In this document: positions 33,576 through 45,900 of the stretch, in pieces
How the letters are laid out: each line of letters opens with the position of its first letter
Numbering within the stretch: the stretch's first letter is position 1
Assembly: GCF_000003815.2 (NCBI RefSeq)
Contig: NC_049989.1
Coordinates: 5,893,245-5,953,244, forward strand
DNA length: 60,000 nucleotides
Direction of reading: 5' to 3'
DNA from: Branchiostoma floridae
Taxonomy: Eukaryota > Chordata > Leptocardii > Amphioxiformes > Branchiostomatidae
The notes under the pieces: generated by a model
Database searches by the model: none
What the model was told of the DNA's origin: nothing
Seen by the model: the letters and a program-made list of their open reading frames with translations, nothing else
Program-made: the position numbers and the translations under genes

Positions 33576-36259
33576 ATAAATCATGCAAATCAGTGTCACA
33601 TCTACATAACCTCTGAGTATACTAAATTAGCTTTCTTTGCTAAGATCACTTACATACTTTGAATTACTTTAGCTACTGGAGAAGATGAGCAACTATGACA
33701 AATTATGCAAATGAGGATCTTTTTTGCATAACCAATGGAAAAATCACAATACTTTACTCGAAAAGGTTTTAACCCTTTCGAGTAAAGTATCAAAGTATCA
33801 TGAATGGATTATGTATCAATGAATATGTTTTGGGCCGATGTCTTTTGGATTTCCACTTGTGAATTACGAAACGTGTGTTTATAAAACAAACAATATGGCC
33901 CTCACGGAACAAATGCAGACCGTACCCATGTACTCCTTACAAGCGCAGGCATAAACACTTCCCTCATGGTAAATACTTTCGGTAGAAATAAGAGACGATA
34001 AGCACACCAAAAAGTATAAAATCGGTCATGATATATCAAAGAGTACAAAATAATAATGAGTTTTTCTTATCGCCAGTAGTTACATCGCCCAACTTAATAG
34101 TCAGACGCTGTCTGGCACACTGTATTCCATTATAGGCTGATGTTACGTAATCTAATTATAAAGTACTTAGCCAGTTTAGTAGGAAACTGAATACTTTTTA
34201 CGTGAGCGGGACTCGTGAGTACTTTATCGTATAACGTGAAGTAATATGCATTTATCCATTACTCCCAAGAATTAATACCTATAGGAGAATGACGATCTTT
34301 TCGGAGTTTACTCCTCAAACGTATAATCTGGATGCTGTTTCACTTGTGTTACTCATCTGTGTTCTTCTGAAGACCTCTTCTCACCATCACCCTTAGGTCC
34401 ATATATAGGCCTCTCTCATCCTCATGTTCGTGATGTCTGTATGCAGGAGCACCTGTAGGAAAACCTTGAGCTGTCAAAGTCTGTATTGATATACAATTTT
34501 CTTTCTCGTAGCAAAAAGCATTATTATCACTGCCAAAGTCAATCTTAGCAAGAGTGAAGCCAGCAGGTTGTTAGGGCGAGAGAAACGGAAACAACAAAAC
34601 ACGAATGTAGGTGCAACGGACGGTTAAAAACAGTGAGTTGCAAACGACATTGAAAAAAAATGAAACTAGAGTTCCACAAACACATATCTTCGCCAAATAA
34701 TCATGCCTTTGTTCAAGACTATTAGGTCTCATTCATGTAGTACTATTTTTAAAAGAGCACCTACCCCAAAGCAAACGACTGCATGAACGTGTGTTTGTAG
34801 CAGTTGAAAATTATATTTATCTATCCCATCTAACCACGGGTATTGTTGTTTACAAACACCCATACATTCTACTGCAGTACCGTAGAAAAATGGCCATTCC
34901 ACTTGGAACATTTGACGACTTTCAATGTCTCAAAAGATTAGAATGAGGAAAAACATGTTTCCATTGCTACAGTCTCGTTAGCACATCATTAGCGTATGAC
35001 CCACACCCTCCTATTACTGTCACCAGTGATGGTTTCTCTTTCACGGAGAAACCATCACGGCCCCGCACTGAACCGAACCAGGACCAGGTCCGGAGGTGGC
35101 TCAGGACGGTTTGTGGAAATACCATCATACGCCCTTTATTTTCTCTTTAGACCGGTGACGGTTAAGCGTCATATGACGGTTAACCGACACAGGATGGTTT
35201 AAGCAAAATATAAAGTGCACCTAAGTTTTATCTAAATGAATGTATGGCATGTTACTCCTCCCATCTGCCATAAAACTTGGCCAAGCTCTTAGAACTAGTA
35301 TTCACTCTGGTACTGAGACATTTCTCTATGCGCAAACATTAAATAATCTCTAGACACTCAGAGCCTTTTTGGAGTATAATGAATAGACCGCTGTTATAAG
35401 GGTCCTGCAAGCTTCCCGAGTTGATGTCTGATGTCCTCGACTGACTGACTGACTGTTAGACCTGGGTATTTGGACTCTCAAAGAAGTACTGGTGTACCAA
35501 TATCATAGCATGGACAATAGTGATCTAATGAGCTTATTTGGTTTGAATATATAGCCCTGAGCCCTAGAGACACTTGTTCATGCTTCTCTCCCCTGCAAAC
35601 AATTATCAGGTCAATGACATGTGTATCGTCAGGATAATCAATTAGTTCTGCTGCACCTTTGATTTGTCTTTAAGTTGAGAGGTCATCTTTGTGCTAAAGG
35701 CCGGACACTGAGGGCAGGGGGTTAATTTGGTGTGACTGGCCCATGTCAGGGGAAGTAGATCAGGATAATTTGCTACAGTCTGAGGGGCTTGAATGATAAA
35801 TGATGCTTAATGGTCCACACACATTGGTAGGGTAGCATTGGTGCCCAATTGCCTTGGGATCTTGACTAACAATTTCTCGAGTTATATGCTGTTCACCAGC
35901 ATATAGACCCATACAACCAATAACATTACTCTTCTGGCGAAGAGAATCATGCCCACAAATCTTATTAAAACTCAGACCAGCGGGATAAAGGGCTGGGCAG
36001 GTCTGGTCTCTTAGACTTCGGGGAAACTTCGAATTCGGTTCCACATGACTGATTCTCTCCCTTTTGCTGCTTGAGTCAGGGTTAATTTGGTGTAACCAGG
36101 TCACCACCTTCCCTCACTGGTGAACTGTTACGTCCAGACATATAGAGTATCATGTAACATTACCTTTCTCCTTCACCCTGTGTGCTTCTCCAGGATAAGC
36201 TACCCTAAGTAATTATTTTAAATAGATAGTGATTTACATAATTTGCATCTCATTATGTT

Positions 36260-36975
36260 GATGATCACCCAAAGTACCTACCTACCCAAAAATAAAGAAT
36301 ATCGATCAATCCCCTCAGGGGTTATCCATCTAAAAAGTTACGAACTATAAGACCCACTGCAGTTCCAAACAAGCTGCTAGGAGGCCCAAAATTACACCAT
36401 TCACTCCTAGTCCCAACAGCTATCCACCATTAAAAAATCATGAACCTGGCACTTCTGGAAAATTTAGGCGCAAACTTTGATGCTCACTTGCAGTACCAAA
36501 ACAAGTTGCCAGGAGGCCCATTATCGAACTTGACCTTTCTTTTTGTGTCCCCTACCTATCAACCAAATATCATTAGCATCCATCAAGAGCGTCTTGAGTT
36601 ATCTTGCATACAGACAAACGCACTTACATACAAAGCCAGCTACAGCACCATAGGTAAAAGGTAGCTAAACCATTCTCGTACATGACAATCCTTTCTACAA
36701 CTGCTACACACCTGCCAAATATCATGAAAATCGCCCAGCTACATTTTGACTTATGCTTCCCGAAAAAACACCCAAAAAATAATAAGCTCGCTACCGTACC
36801 GTAGAAAAACGCCAGGTAACCCATTTTCGAACTAGGCATGCCTATCGACAACCGCTACACACCTGCAAAAAATCAAAAAGTTCCGTCCACAATTTCTCGA
36901 CTTATATCCTGTTGACCTACATACAGACCCAAGTCGGCAAAATCATTATCTTCTTGGCGAAGCTAATAAAGATAG
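36260..36975 (+). repeat. Degenerate copies of the ACTAGAGTTCCAC repeat family
   Basis: TTATCGAACTTGACCTTTCT, CCCTACCTATCAACCAAATA and TTGAGTTATCTTGCATACAG match the 3' part of 43128-44465. The tail with TTCTTGGCGAAGCTAATAAA ends near 36970. A separate 3' remnant is at 35870-35945, and a 5' remnant (ACTAGAGTTCCACAAACACA) is at 34665. Confidence 0.6.
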
Positions 36976-37335
36976 GCAAGTGTTGCCCGTAGAATCCAAG
37001 CAAGTGTTTACGCACCTTCATACCTCGCCGTGAAATATACACTAAATCTAAGGCGATTAAAATCTCCATGAGCACACTGATGTAAGTCTTTGTATTTCAT
37101 GCCAAAGTTGCTGTCCAAACTCACAGAGAGTAGAAATCATCATTTGGTGCCTCCTACTGTATTCTGATCACGACTTTGGTATTGAGAATCGCCCGCCGCT
37201 GAAACTTGCTCATGTTATTCAAAGTGCAAATCGGGGAACCATCGAATGTCGTTGCGTGCCAGCGGGGACAGTTACTATGTAAAAATAGCCGAAGATATCT
37301 GACAACCTTGAGAATAAATGGCACTTACAAATGCA

Positions 37336-37415
37336 ACTTCAGATCTTCCGCCTGGATTTCAGAGCTTCCGCCTGGACTTCACGGCTTCCGCCCGGACTTC
37401 ACAGCTTCCGTCCTC
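37336..37415 (+). repeat. Short tandem repeat, about 20-bp unit
   Basis: Four imperfect copies of CTTCCGCCTGGACTTCA(C/G)AG. Confidence 0.8.
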
Positions 37416-37791
37416 ACTGATTTAAAAAAAAATCCAACTTCTTGTCATTACTGCATAGATCGTTTGGTTCTTGTTTCCAGACGCTGTGCCGCGTACATCT
37501 GTCGAGCAATGAGATTTTTTTTTATTCATTCATTCATCGAACTCTGAATTGAACATCTAACAATCTTGTGTACTTCTGAAGCTTCGATGCTCTTTCTCAT
37601 CTTTTGAGGCAAAGCTATCAAATCGCTTACAAGGCGTTAGCCACAGTAAGATCAACTTTGACAAAAGCAGCTTGGAAAAATTGGTTATACATGTATTTTG
37701 CTTGCCCTGTAGATGTATGGCACATTGCCAAAATCCGTCATGTTACCCATAAATCCTGTCGCTGCACATGCCTACTCAGTATAAGCCCTTT

Positions 37792-37989
37792 AACAGAAAT
37801 CAGAACGCATGTGTGGCGACAGGAATTCTAGGTGAGATGTCAAAGGTAAAGGGAACCGTCCTTATCTTGACCATTGTTTCGAAATTTGCATTACAACGTC
37901 CAAACAGGTTTTGTTTACTATTTGTGGGCTTTTACCTTTGACGCACTAACTAGAATTCCTATCGCTGCACATGCGCTCTGATCTCTGTG
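37792..37989. repeat. Foldback MITE, 198 bp
   Basis: ACAGAAATCAGAACGCATGT pairs with ACATGCGCTCTGATCTCTGT, and GATGTCAAAGGTAAA with TTTACCTTTGACGC. CTGTCGCTGCACATGC just upstream (37757) duplicates part of the right arm. Confidence 0.82.
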
Positions 37990-39172
37990 AAATGGCTTAT
38001 TGTGACTGTATGTCGATCATCGGATTTCGGCGACTCTAATGACAAGGACGCAGAGGGTAATAAAGAGTGGCTTATTTTCATTAATCACGTAATCTTAATG
38101 AGCGGAGGAAATAGGTCTCCGTTCCTAATATCATTTCAAGGTACAGTCTCCGGTCATTATATTACATTCCACATAGAGGGAAAAATTCCCCAGCAACGCC
38201 TGGAAAAATGCAAAGTGCGTTATGGGCTGCACCAGCTGCCCTTTCTGACTGTTAATATTATTTTTGTCAGCAGGCTCCTGTCCAGAGAGAAAATATTTCT
38301 ATATCTATAACAGCTGTTTTTATTCGCTGAATATTCAATGCACTTTCATTTAATATTGATATTGCATACTAGTACTAGTAGTAGTTTGTGAAAAATGAAA
38401 ATAGCGTTTAACTTATTGCACTCTGCGTCAATGAGGCGAGCGGGAAAATGGTATTAGTCCGTCATTTTATGGTTCTGAACAAACACATTTTCCCGTGCTG
38501 TACATAGGACTCAGTAAGAGTACATGATATATAGGCTAGTGGTGAAAATGTGAAGCTGACACAACCCAGACTATTCCACTTGCTCGGAGACTTTGCCCAT
38601 ACTAGCATCCCCACAACTTGATCCTACAGTTAACTGCAATGTTACTTGAAGTAAAAGTATGAAATGGATAATCACCAAAAGGTTTAACAACTTAATAGTC
38701 ATTTACTAAATCATCCGCACCGCTATAAAATGTCACCAAAACTTTACCGTCGGTTTCGCCGTTGATGTCCCTCCCCTCCCTCCGACAGATTTTGGACTCG
38801 CCCGATTGATGTGGGCAAACCTTAATTGTTGTGCGACAGGTTGGCTCACATGCGCACACCCCTGCCGGCTGGAGACATCGCCAACCGACTTGCTGGGCGG
38901 CTGCGCTTTTCTGCTGCCCGTGAGGAAGATATCAAGACGCTCTCTCCCCACTTTCTCAGAAATCACAGCGTGAGGGAGGTGTCTTAGACTGAAACTCCAT
39001 TTTCTCTTCATTCGGAAGGTACGTTTAAGTCAATGCGTACATTGAGGGCGTTTTGTCTAATACCTTAAGTATTTCTGTCGTCTCTTTTTCGTCATTTCTT
39101 ATCTATGCTAAGAAATGCAAACAACGATGGTTTATACCAGTCAACTCTTTTCTCTTTACAGACGAATGAGCG

Positions 39173-39260
39173 CCTTGAGATTTCTGTACACACCTTACGA
39201 GAGAAAGAGAGGGAGAGAGAGAGATCCTTTCAACTTAACACCCTTCAAATCAAGAAGAGG
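39173..39260 (+). other. Candidate spliced non-coding (5'UTR) exon
   Basis: A strong acceptor context (CTCTTTTCTCTTTACAG, ending at 39162) is followed by about 97 nt and a donor AAGAG|GTAAAT near 39259. About 145 bp upstream a donor TTCGGAAG|GTACGTTTAAG (39018) follows a GC-richer stretch (38740-38990) that could be a promoter. Whether it belongs to the downstream receptor is speculation. Confidence 0.25.
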
Positions 39261-39639
39261 TAAATCGATTGATCGATTATTGTTCTAAATGTTTATTGAG
39301 CAGACAGGACATGTGTTGCTCGTTCTCAACTGCCTGCAAAGTAACGATTTTGTGATTCAAAAAATAGATTAAGCTCATTATTGGGAACACCTGCCAACCC
39401 GTATTTTTAGGAATATCGTAGGAAGTTCGACGCCTTCTTACCAGGTAGGTCCTTTTGGTGACATGCGTAATTTCACTTATTAGTAAATAATGGACTCGGC
39501 AAGCTAAAGGATTCGTGGCTTTTGGCTACACATTGTAGGTATAAGAGGATATGTGACATGTATGTACGCACATTTAGAAACTGGACAGCTCTCTTATACC
39601 AGGCCAAGCGAATAACGTAGAACTCATTGAACAACTGTA

Positions 39640-40200
39640 ACGGACGTTACAATCTTGACTGTATTTTTCAGCAGGGTGGATTGCAAATGACAGCATACAG
39701 TCCTCTCTTGTTCCTTCATAAGGCTAGAGATATGGTAACGTTACCTAAATGTCGCGACAGTCTTATCTAAAATGGGGACTGGTGTTTCTGAATTTGGCGA
39801 CAGGCACTAACCACCTTACACAGCGTGCAAGAACAGTGACGAAGGCTAACTTGATCTGCCAGAGGGTCTGGTGAGCTGGCTACAGAGCCAACCAGCCATT
39901 CTTTGAACTGAAATTGTAGTTCAGGCTGCTTTTTTTAATTTTTCATGTCTTCTCATGGTAACAGCCGCCCTTTTCATGTATTTTAACATCAACGGGAGGG
40001 ATCTCACCCTTGGCTATATTTTTTTCCAAGCGAAAAATCCTGATGTTGAGGTGCATGTTTGAAGATAGCCGTGGTAGTAATTTGTCGTAAACGTCAAGTC
40101 GTCACGTTGAAAGACAAGCGACAGCGGTTTGCAGCTTTCAGTGGCAACGAGCTTAGATGCCCGGAGACGCTTTGTACGATTTTGTTGCTGATGCCATAAT
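39640..40200 (+). repeat. Diverged relative of the hAT-type element interior
   Basis: GAATTTGGCGACAGG, GGTGGATTGCAAATGACAG, TGATCTGCCAGAGGGTCTGG and TGTCTTCTCATGGTAACAGCCG occur in the same order as near 47766-48100 (GGTGGGATACAAATGACAG, GAATTTGGCGACAGG, TGATCAGTCAGAGGGCCCGG, TGTCTTCTCAGGCGACAGCCG). Confidence 0.6.
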
Positions 40201-41822
40201 CTGTACAAAATAACATCATTTGGTGCCTCAAAATCTGTGGCTTTACTCCCTTAGCAATGAAAAATGCGGATACATCATATTATCAAACACACTACAGCAG
40301 GTATATCTGTAGGGTATGCGAAATGTACCGGATATCACTGTGCGCATGTTCTTCAGTAAGTGCACTTCAGGTATCCTTACTCGCCGCCTGCCCGACCGTA
40401 TAGCCACAGACTTAATGCTTTTAACACACATTACCCTGCATTTAAGCCTTACGTGGTACTTAGTCAAACCTTGGACCTACGCCAACAGCTTTCTAAAAAA
40501 AATCGATGATTAAACATATATGGGGTTTAAACAACGGTGTGTTTAACTGTCCACCTAGTATATTAGCCTTCGGTTGTAATTAGCGTCTCTTCGCCACACA
40601 TCTTATCCCTGGGAAATTGTCACGAGGGAACCGCTAAATTTTCGCTAAAACCTCCCTGATTGTTCCGTCGAACGCCGGGTGTTTATTATGTAGCAAACAG
40701 CACCATTGGTCACTCATGAGCCTGATATTTGCTAAAATATTTTTCAGGGCTAAAAACATGGGATAAATACCCAGTCCTGTATGTAGTGTATGTCTGTGCT
40801 GATGTAGTAGTGTATGACAATGTACATGTATGAAGACCAGGCTTATCTTGCAGGCGCGTATCTGCTGCTCGGCTCTGGAAGACATGACGACACACGCGCG
40901 ATACCAAAAAAAAAAAAAACATTACCAAAGGTTCTCGCCAGAACATGCAAAGGGGTAAAAACCAAGAAAACGTGATACATCTGTTTTTGAAATCACGATC
41001 ACAAGTGAGTTGCAAGCCTGCGCTTTCGGTTTGTACATGTGATCTCTCCACCCTCCGTTCTTTGAAGATCAGACTACTTTGATGTGTGTTACACCACCAG
41101 AGGTATCGTGGATGAGACATGCTATCAGCTGACGATCCTATAAAGTTGTGAAAATGTCAGGTGTTTATGATCAGTGCTTCACGTGTTTGTGTCTTGGATA
41201 CCAAATCACACTGACGCCCACGCACATGTTTCTTACTCTTGGCGAACAGCAGTTTCTTTTGATAGTTTCTCCAACATCTTCATCTTCAGCTATATCAAAG
41301 GTTCTACCGTCAAATCAAATCCCATCAAAGAAGCACCCGACCAATCACCACCTAGACAGCACAGCTGAACCAGGAATGGCACATTCTACATGTGGGTATC
41401 ATGATCTTACAATGAGACGGATTGTATAGTTTCTTTGCGGCGAACGGGCATTCAACAGACAGTTCTGTGGACATTCTCTCAACTCCAAGGCGTGGTAAAT
41501 CCTGTGCTTCCTTTGTCACCGCGCTTGCAGTTACGATGGTCTCTTCTCGTAGCCTGGCCCTACCTGGTTAATTAGCTTTTTACTTTTTACAAGTAGAGAC
41601 TATAAGAGTGGAACTAAAACGAACCAGGATTACATATGGTCTCGTAAAGCCGCTACTGCCGGGTGTCACGTCAAATGATTGCTTCCTGCCAAAGAATAAT
41701 CCTGCCTGTGGGCTTCAGGACCTGACAGGAGAGACGTGTGAGCTAGCTGTGATGAGTCTGAACGGATTTTTTTAAAAGGAGCGGCCACGCAGTAAAGACT
41801 AGCGCACATACTAACCCAACGG

Positions 41823-42170
41823 CAATCCAGACCCTAGCCTAGCCCTGGCCCTGGCCCTAGCTCTGGCCCTGGCCCTAGCCCGAGCCCGAGTCCGAGCCTG
41901 AACCTTAAGCTTAGCCCTAGCCCTTTGTCTACACCAAGACCTACAACAAGACTCTAACCTTATAACCATAAATAAGCCTAAACCTAAACCTAAACCTAAA
42001 CCTAAACCTAAACCTAAACCTGAACCTAAACCTAAACCTAAACCTAAACCTAAACCTAAACCTAAACTTAAACTTAAACTTAAACCTAAACCTAAACCCA
42101 AACCCAAACCCAAACCCAAACCTAAATCTAAACCTAAACCTAAACCTAAACCTACTTTACATTGACCCTT
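41823..42170. repeat. Telomere-like hexanucleotide array
   Basis: Degenerate CCCTGG/CCCTAG/CCCGAG hexamers (41823-41930) pass into a long (CCTAAA)n run (about 41976-42153). Variants are grouped in blocks: four CTTAAA, then four to five CCCAAA. The hexamer register is largely preserved. The unit CCTAAA (TTTAGG) differs from the TTAGGG telomere repeat. Confidence 0.9.
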
Positions 42171-42230
42171 ATATAACTCCTACCATTGGTTCTAGCCCTA
42201 GCCATATTCCTTGTCCTAACTTGCACCCTA

Positions 42231-42361
42231 ATTTCCAAGCAGATTCCTCCATGGCATAAGACAGTAACATAAGCTGGGGAAGGTGTTTACTCCTCTGCCG
42301 GCTAAACTCCTTCCCCTGCTCATGTTACTGTCTTATGCCACGGAGCAATCTGCTTGGAGAT
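42231..42361. repeat. MITE with ATTTCCAAGCAGATTCC termini
   Basis: A 131-bp near-perfect palindrome: CCATGGCATAAGACAGTAAC pairs with GTTACTGTCTTATGCCACGG. The ends are ATTTCCAAGCAGAT and ATCTGCTTGGAGAT, with TA on each side (42229-42230 and 42362-42363). TTGCACCCTAA occurs on both flanks. Confidence 0.88.
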
Positions 42362-42938
42362 TACTTGCACCCTAACCTTTGTCCACGCAAGCTCATTTCC
42401 TCCTGGAAAACGTTTGTCAACATAATCATTCAGTTTGACACCTGAGCCCTTAACAAACGTTATGTAGGCTAATTCCAAAATTTGTTAAGGCTCATTTCCT
42501 GACAGGCAAGGGCTGAGTTTATTACAATGTAAGCAATTTGCTCAAATGCCCTAGAAAATATTATCCACCTGGCATGAGTTTTCGACACACGGGCTGAAAT
42601 GATCAGTCGTGCGAAGACTACGGTGTCTTTCGGCACAGGAAAGTACGGAAGTCAAGCAGGCTGATTATGGCATCGGGGGAATTTTCAAAAGAGAGCATAA
42701 CAGGCCCTCTGGGAGTTCCCGCTAACTAAGGCTGACAAGCTGAGCATACAGTACGTGCCGAATGACGGGATGTTGGGATCGGCCCTCTGAGCTCATAGGA
42801 AGTCAATTTCTGTCAAACGTGTTGGGAGATACTTTAAACCGTTAGCACGGTTCTGATGAGATTCTGGGATGTCATCACGGCAAGTGAACTAACAACGATG
42901 AGGCTTCTGCCACCCTTCAGGTTGAACATGCCACGCAA

Positions 42939-42983
42939 TGTGTGTGTGTGTGTGTGCGTGTGCGTGTGCGTGTGTGTGTGTGC
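42939..42983. repeat. (TG)n microsatellite
   Basis: About 45 bp of GTGTGT/GTGCGT dinucleotides. Confidence 0.85.
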
Positions 42984-43127
42984 TCTTCATCATCGTGTTT
43001 ATGTGTGCTCCTAGTGGCAGCAAATGTAGCCGACAAGGTCAAATGTGGTAGAAAATTGGTTGGCGAGGTGCCTTACAAAATTCATTAACTCGCACCTTCG
43101 CACTCGACTCGATACATTTTGAACTAG

Positions 43128-44465
43128 AGTTCCACGAACACATACCTTTGCCAAATAAACCAGGTTTGTTATGTAGAATGATGTCTGTAGACAAATGCGT
43201 TACTCATTTCATTTTCTTCATAATTATATGCTTGGAGTTGGTTTATAAAATTTCGGCATTGATTATGCAAATTAGATCCTAAGTTACAATTAATTGATAT
43301 CAAATTGTATCAAGCATAACTTAAGCTATCAGCATACCAAAAATCATGATGATCCTTTGATCCATTCTTGACTTATTCTCTTTCAAAGTCTTTAAATACA
43401 CCTCTTACTCTCTTCCCTCTTTCTCAGTTACATATGTGACAACTTTGATGAAAGTACTATAATGGAATGCAGTGGATTTATAAACTTTTCCTCATCAATT
43501 ATGCAAATTAGCTGTTAATTTGCATAATAAGTATCACATTATATAAGTCTTCACTTAGGCTACGTACATACCAAACATCATGACGATCCGTCAACACGTT
43601 CACATTTTCTCATTAATTATGCAAATGAGATCATCATTTGCATGATAAATATGTATTGACATTTCTCTCTTTCTCAGCTACATATGTGACAAGTTTTAAA
43701 GTCCTATCATTGAACGTAGTGAATTTATAAAATATCCTCATTAATTATGCAAATTAGCTGTTGATTTGCATAATTGGTATCTCATTATGTTTGTCTTCAC
43801 TTACGCTACCTACATACCAAAAACATGATGATCCGTCAACATCTTCATATTTTCTCATTAATTATGCAAATGAGGCTACATTTGCATAATTGATGTCTAT
43901 CGACATTTCTCTCCTTCCCAGCTACATATGTGACAAGTTTGAAAGTCCTATCATGGAATGCAGTGGATTTATAATTTTCCTCATTAATTATGCAAATTAG
44001 CTGTTGATTTGCATAATTAGTATACCATTATGTAAGTCATCACTCATTCTATCTACATACCAAAAAATCATGACGATCCGTCAACACGTTGTAGAGTTAT
44101 TCTCGTCCAAAGTTTGAAAGGAAACCGGCGCCTGCAGTTCCAAAAAAGCCGCTAGGGGGCCCAAACTCACAGCACTTACTCTCTGCCTTGAGGGCTATCT
44201 ACCACTCAAAAATCATGATCACAGCATGTCCAGAACAGGAGATATCAAAAATTGAGGTTCTGCTGCAGTACCTTAGCAAGCCGCTAGGGGGCCCATTATC
44301 GAACTTGACCTTTGTTTTCCCGACCCCTACCCACCTACCAAATATTATCGGGATTCATCCAAGACTTTTTGAGTTATGCTGTTAACACACACACAGACAC
44401 ACAGACACACACACAGACTCACAAGCCCAAAACATAACCTTAGCCATTCTGGCAAAGGTAAAAAT
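43128..44465 (+). repeat. ACTAGAGTTCCAC repeat family, long copy with octamer-rich tandem units
   Basis: It begins AACTAGAGTTCCACGAACAC and ends in GGCAAAGGTAAAA. Between 43260 and 44050 a unit of about 245 bp is repeated about three times, each containing CAGCTACATATGTGACAA and paired ATTATGCAAAT / ATTTGCATAAT. The 3' part has GCCGCTAGGGGGCCCA twice, then CCGACCCCTACCCACCTACC and a CA-rich tract. No protein frame spans it. Confidence 0.8.
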
Positions 44466-44731
44466 CAAACTCGTACTCTCCTTAGACCAGAGGAGCGAGA
44501 AATGGCTAGAGAAGAGGAGGATAGAATCCAGGCCACGTACTTTTGCTCAGTTCCTGACTTTGGTTGGGATAAAGTGGGATGCAAAGTCATGGAAAGGTCC
44601 CGAATGTTTGATAGGGGCTTATGGCACCTGTTAATGACACATCAAGCCAATCTATGTAATGGCGGGCAAAATAGGCAATCTTCATGGCTTAAGTCTGTCA
44701 AATGACGACAAAATGTATGGCCCTATAGGCG

Positions 44732-44976
44732 GCATACCTCCGCTTGTTGTGACATTATGTCGCATTTGCAGAAGTTACTTGCTATTTATGACCATTTACA
44801 CGCGTTATTCCTCTGGAAAACTTTCATTACTGACATGCTAGTTTCATGATCGGTATGCCTTCCTCTATTGTGACATTATGTCGCATTTGCAGAAGTTACT
44901 TCTTGTTTATGACATTTACATACACGTCATCTTTCTGAAAATCTCTCACTACTGATATGTTAGTTTCATGATGCAC
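44732..44976 (+). repeat. Tandem duplication, about 120-bp unit, two copies
   Basis: TGTGACATTATGTCGCATTT and GCAGAAGTTACTT, then GTTTCATGAT recur at a spacing of about 120 bp. Confidence 0.88.
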
Positions 44977-45599
44977 TGTCTGACTGCATTTGAACCTGTT
45001 TGTTGTTGCCTCGGCCGAGAATGAGTCGTGCAGGGTTCATTAGGTGGTACAACACGTACGTACATGAACAGCACAGCAAGAGCTATTCACCTGGAGGTTA
45101 GAAGTTGTTGTGCTTTGTAACAGCGGGCAGTGACCCCGGCATGTACGCCTTTTTGTCAAAACATGTTACCCCCTGTGTGCATGGCCTTCGTAGGCGGAAA
45201 CATGGAAGATGTATGATATAGATGGAATTAAATGCACCATAGGGTGATGCTCTTCAAGGTCTAGGTGGCAATCAGTCGGGTTTGGCGTTACCTAGGGCGA
45301 GCTGACGTCTGTTACAGAGTGTAGTGCAGTGAACTCTATACATCTATTAGTAAGAAGTCGTCACATTGTCTACCAGAGTCGTCTGAAGATATCGCACACA
45401 CAGGTGAATGATTTGCCTGGCTACTGTTAGACTCCAGGTCTCAAACAAGCGAGTCATGTAGAGCTGGTTATAGAGGGTTACAATCTACTTACATTAGCTT
45501 TGCTCTAATCCAGTATCAAATAGTTGAAAATAACGGCCAAGATTTTCCATCAACAACTAAAAGGAGTTCAGACACCTCATACCTTAATGAGGTGATTCG

Positions 45600-45900
45600 A
45601 CGATGCAAATGGCTCAAACATTTGCATAACCTGTGCATGACTATGTAAACCTTACACTAACTGACATAAGTACTAGTATAAAATGCCCGTCATCTTTTAC
45701 TTACCACCATAGCGTGTCCAGGACAAAGCAAACAAAAACTGTTAACTGTATTGCTAAGGTAAAAGTCTACTTCGACCTTTTTACTTTCAAACACCTACCT
45801 ACAAACCAAATATGATAAAGTCCATCCAGAGGTTATTTAATTATGATGACCAAAGTTTACGGGACCGCAAACACACACACGCTCAGGGTGTTCTTTCCTT
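45600..45900 (+). repeat. Fragment of the ACTAGAGTTCCAC repeat family
   Basis: AGCGTGTCCAGGACAAAGCA, CACCTACCTACAAACCAAAT and TCCATCCAGAGGTTATTTAA, followed by a CACACACAC tract, parallel 44220-44400. Confidence 0.55.

Noticed and set aside
41811-42119. Gly-Leu / Arg-Ala repeat protein on the minus strand
   Set aside because: It is the translation of the hexanucleotide array and not a gene.
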